Positions 11,659 to 12,987 of a DNA stretch of 12,987 nt are shown here, piece after piece. A program made the translations under genes and the position numbers. Below the pieces are notes generated by a model, which saw only the letters and a program-made list of their open reading frames with translations, was not told where the DNA came from and made no database searches. Position 1 is the stretch's first letter. Every line of letters begins with the position of its first letter. This DNA comes from DASUZB01 sp036377075 (GTDB lineage Bacteria > Actinomycetota > CALGFH01), in the NCBI GenBank assembly GCA_036377075.1, contig DASUZB010000026.1, positions 1 to 12,987 of the forward strand, given 5' to 3'.

Positions 11659-12876
11659 ATGGGTCGCTTCGACGTCGAGTCCGAGATCGGCACCCTCCGC
11701 GCCGTGCTCCTCCACCGACCCGACCTCGAGCTGCAGCGCCTCACCCCGTCCAACGTCGACGAGCTGCTGTTCGACGAGATCATGTGGGTCGACCAGGCCC
11801 AGGCGGAGCACGACGCGTTCGCCGCGCTGCTGCGCTCCCGCGGCGTCGAGGTGCACCTGCTGGCCGACCTGCTGGCGGACGCGGTGGCCCTGGAGCCGGC
11901 CCGCAAGGAGCTGCTCGACCGCGTCGTGACGCTGGACACCTTCGGCAAGGGCCTCGCCCCGGAGCTGCGCGACTGGTTCGAGTCGCTGGCGCCCGCCGAG
12001 CTGGTCCGCTACCTGGTCGGCGGCGTCATCGGCGAGGACCTGCCGTTCCGGCCCGACGGCGTGGTCGGCGCCAGCTTCGCGTCGACCACCTTCGTGCTGC
12101 CGCCACTGCCCAACCAGATGTTCATGCGCGACAGCTCGGCGTGGATGTACGGGGGCGTCTCGGTCAACCCGATGGCCTTCCCCGCCAGGCGGCGCGAGAC
12201 CATCCACCTCGAGACCGTCTACCGCCACCACCCCGCCTTCGCCACCGCGGAGTTCCCGGTCTGGTACGGCGGCGACGGCCTCGACCACTACCCGGCGGTG
12301 GTGGAGGGCGGCGACCTGCTGGTCCTCGGCGGCGGGGCGCTGCTGGTCGGCATCGGCGAGCGCACCAGCCACCAGGGCGTCGAGACGCTGGCGCGCAGCA
12401 TGTTCGAGGCGGGCGTGCTGCACACCGTGGTCGCGGTCGAGCTGCCCAAGGTGCGCGCCTTCATGCACCTGGACACGGTGCTCACCCAGGTCGACCACGA
12501 CGCGTTCGTGCTCTACCCGGGGATGAAGGGGCGCCTGCGGCCGATCGTGGTCACCCCCGGGCGTGGCAGGCACCTCGACGTGAGCGTCGAGGACGACCTG
12601 CTGGCCACCCTCGCCAGGGTGCTCGGCGTGCCGCGCGTCCGCACCTTCGAGACCGGCGGCAACGAGCTGCTGGCCGCCCGCGAGCAGTGGGACGACGGCA
12701 ACAACCTGCTGGCCATCTCCCCCGGCGTGGTGGTCGCCTACGAGCGCAACGTCGACACCAACCAGCGCCTGCGCGACGCCGGCGTTGAGGTCCTCACCAT
12801 CCCCGGCTTCGAGCTCGGCCGCGGCCGCGGCGGCCCGCGCTGCCTGAGCTGCCCCCTGGCCCGCGACCCGGCCTAG
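11659..12876 (+). CDS. arcA: Arginine deiminase
   Basis: Hydrolyses L-arginine to citrulline and ammonia, the first step of the arginine deiminase pathway, in the cytoplasm. The 405-residue product is full length for the family and has the guanidine-group-modifying (pentein) fold signatures. The N-terminal E-S-E-I-G-x-L-R-A-V-L-L-H-R-P is followed by M-F-M-R-D (D158) and V-E-G-G-D (E216, D219). F-M-H-L-D-T gives H270, and G-G-P-R-C-L-S-C-P-L gives the nucleophile C395. These match the Asp/Glu/His/Cys set of characterised arginine deiminases in order and spacing. ATG at 11659 begins directly at the conserved N-terminus; GGGAGCGGG precedes it. Ornithine carbamoyltransferase and carbamate kinase genes are not adjacent downstream, and upstream lies a divergent hypothetical gene. 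Confidence 0.95.
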   Translation: MGRFDVESEIGTLRAVLLHRPDLELQRLTPSNVDELLFDEIMWVDQAQAEHDAFAALLRSRGVEVHLLADLLADAVALEPARKELLDRVVTLDTFGKGLAPELRDWFESLAPAELVRYLVGGVIGEDLPFRPDGVVGASFASTTFVLPPLPNQMFMRDSSAWMYGGVSVNPMAFPARRRETIHLETVYRHHPAFATAEFPVWYGGDGLDHYPAVVEGGDLLVLGGGALLVGIGERTSHQGVETLARSMFEAGVLHTVVAVELPKVRAFMHLDTVLTQVDHDAFVLYPGMKGRLRPIVVTPGRGRHLDVSVEDDLLATLARVLGVPRVRTFETGGNELLAAREQWDDGNNLLAISPGVVVAYERNVDTNQRLRDAGVEVLTIPGFELGRGRGGPRCLSCPLARDPA

Positions 12877-12987
12877 CGCCGCCGCAGCGCCGACCAGCGG
12901 CGCCGCCGCACGCCCTCGTCCTCGTCCGGCGCGCCGTCCTCGGCGGCGTCGGCCCCGTCGCGGTCGGCGGCCACGGGCGCGGCGGCC
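12873..12987 (-). CDS. Probable 3' end of a minus-strand gene, acidic/basic tail
   Basis: An open minus-strand frame enters from the right edge and stops with TAG at 12875-12873. Its stop shares the palindrome CTAG with the arcA stop, so the two genes would overlap tail-to-tail by 3 bp. The 37 visible residues are Ala/Asp/Glu-rich, followed by a basic end (R-R-R-R-W-S-A-L-R-R-R). This is the composition of a disordered C-terminal tail. Function cannot be judged, and in DNA this GC-rich an open frame of 37 codons is weak evidence on its own. Confidence 0.4.
   Translation of the reverse strand, partial: AAAPVAADRDGADAAEDGAPDEDEGVRRRRWSALRRR

Noticed and set aside
1..12987. CRISPR arrays, tRNA/rRNA genes, insertion sequences, prophage or defence genes
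   Set aside because: No regularly spaced repeats, tRNA-like cloverleaf, transposase or integrase motif was recognised. The few repeats are short, local and mostly promoter- or low-complexity-associated.

Overview
The window is about 13 kb of very GC-rich DNA with strong third-position G/C bias, GTG starts, short intergenic gaps and protein families typical of Actinomycetota (chromosomal, not obviously mobile). The EPSP synthase, the arginine deiminase and the conserved small alpha/beta protein all look actinobacterial. The genus cannot be fixed from the sequence; a deep-branching or poorly sampled lineage is possible but this is inference. No rRNA, tRNA, CRISPR array or insertion sequence was seen.

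Layout. (1) 3-2773, plus strand: the 3' end of a UbiA-type membrane prenyltransferase, then a likely operon of DNA-3-methyladenine glycosylase I (tag), a crotonase-family protein lacking one of the two classical catalytic glutamates, a GNAT acetyltransferase and a PaaI-like hotdog thioesterase. The last three genes are packed with gaps of 1 bp or a 4-bp overlap. (2) 2758-3831, minus strand: a NYN-domain putative ribonuclease with two C-terminal OST-HTH/LOTUS-like domains, overlapping the thioesterase tail-to-tail. It is divergent from a DJ-1/PfpI-family protein (3975-4499). (3) 4615-6270: an SDR oxidoreductase and a divergent TetR regulator, with two copies of a CGGGA-N6-TCCCG operator-like palindrome between them. 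(4) 6282-6674, minus: an N-terminal remnant of a saccharopine-dehydrogenase-like protein, apparently truncated. (5) 6850-11464: two close paralogues of a small UspA-like hypothetical protein in inverted orientation. They bracket a second SDR, aroA, and two single-pass membrane proteins, one of them with a long Gly/Pro/Thr-rich tail. (6) 11659-12876: a complete arginine deiminase (arcA) without arcB/arcC beside it, ending tail-to-tail in a shared CTAG with the probable 3' end of a minus-strand gene that runs off the window.

How they fit together. Most genes are ordinary metabolic or housekeeping functions: shikimate pathway, alkylation repair, acyl-CoA and thioester chemistry, redox enzymes and arginine catabolism. 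The clearest regulatory unit is the TetR/SDR pair. The most unusual items are the bacterial NYN plus double OST-HTH protein, the inverted pair of UspA-like paralogues with a tandem 11-bp repeat upstream of one copy, the truncated dehydrogenase, and the non-canonical crotonase. I did not find convincing evidence for a wholly new multi-gene system.
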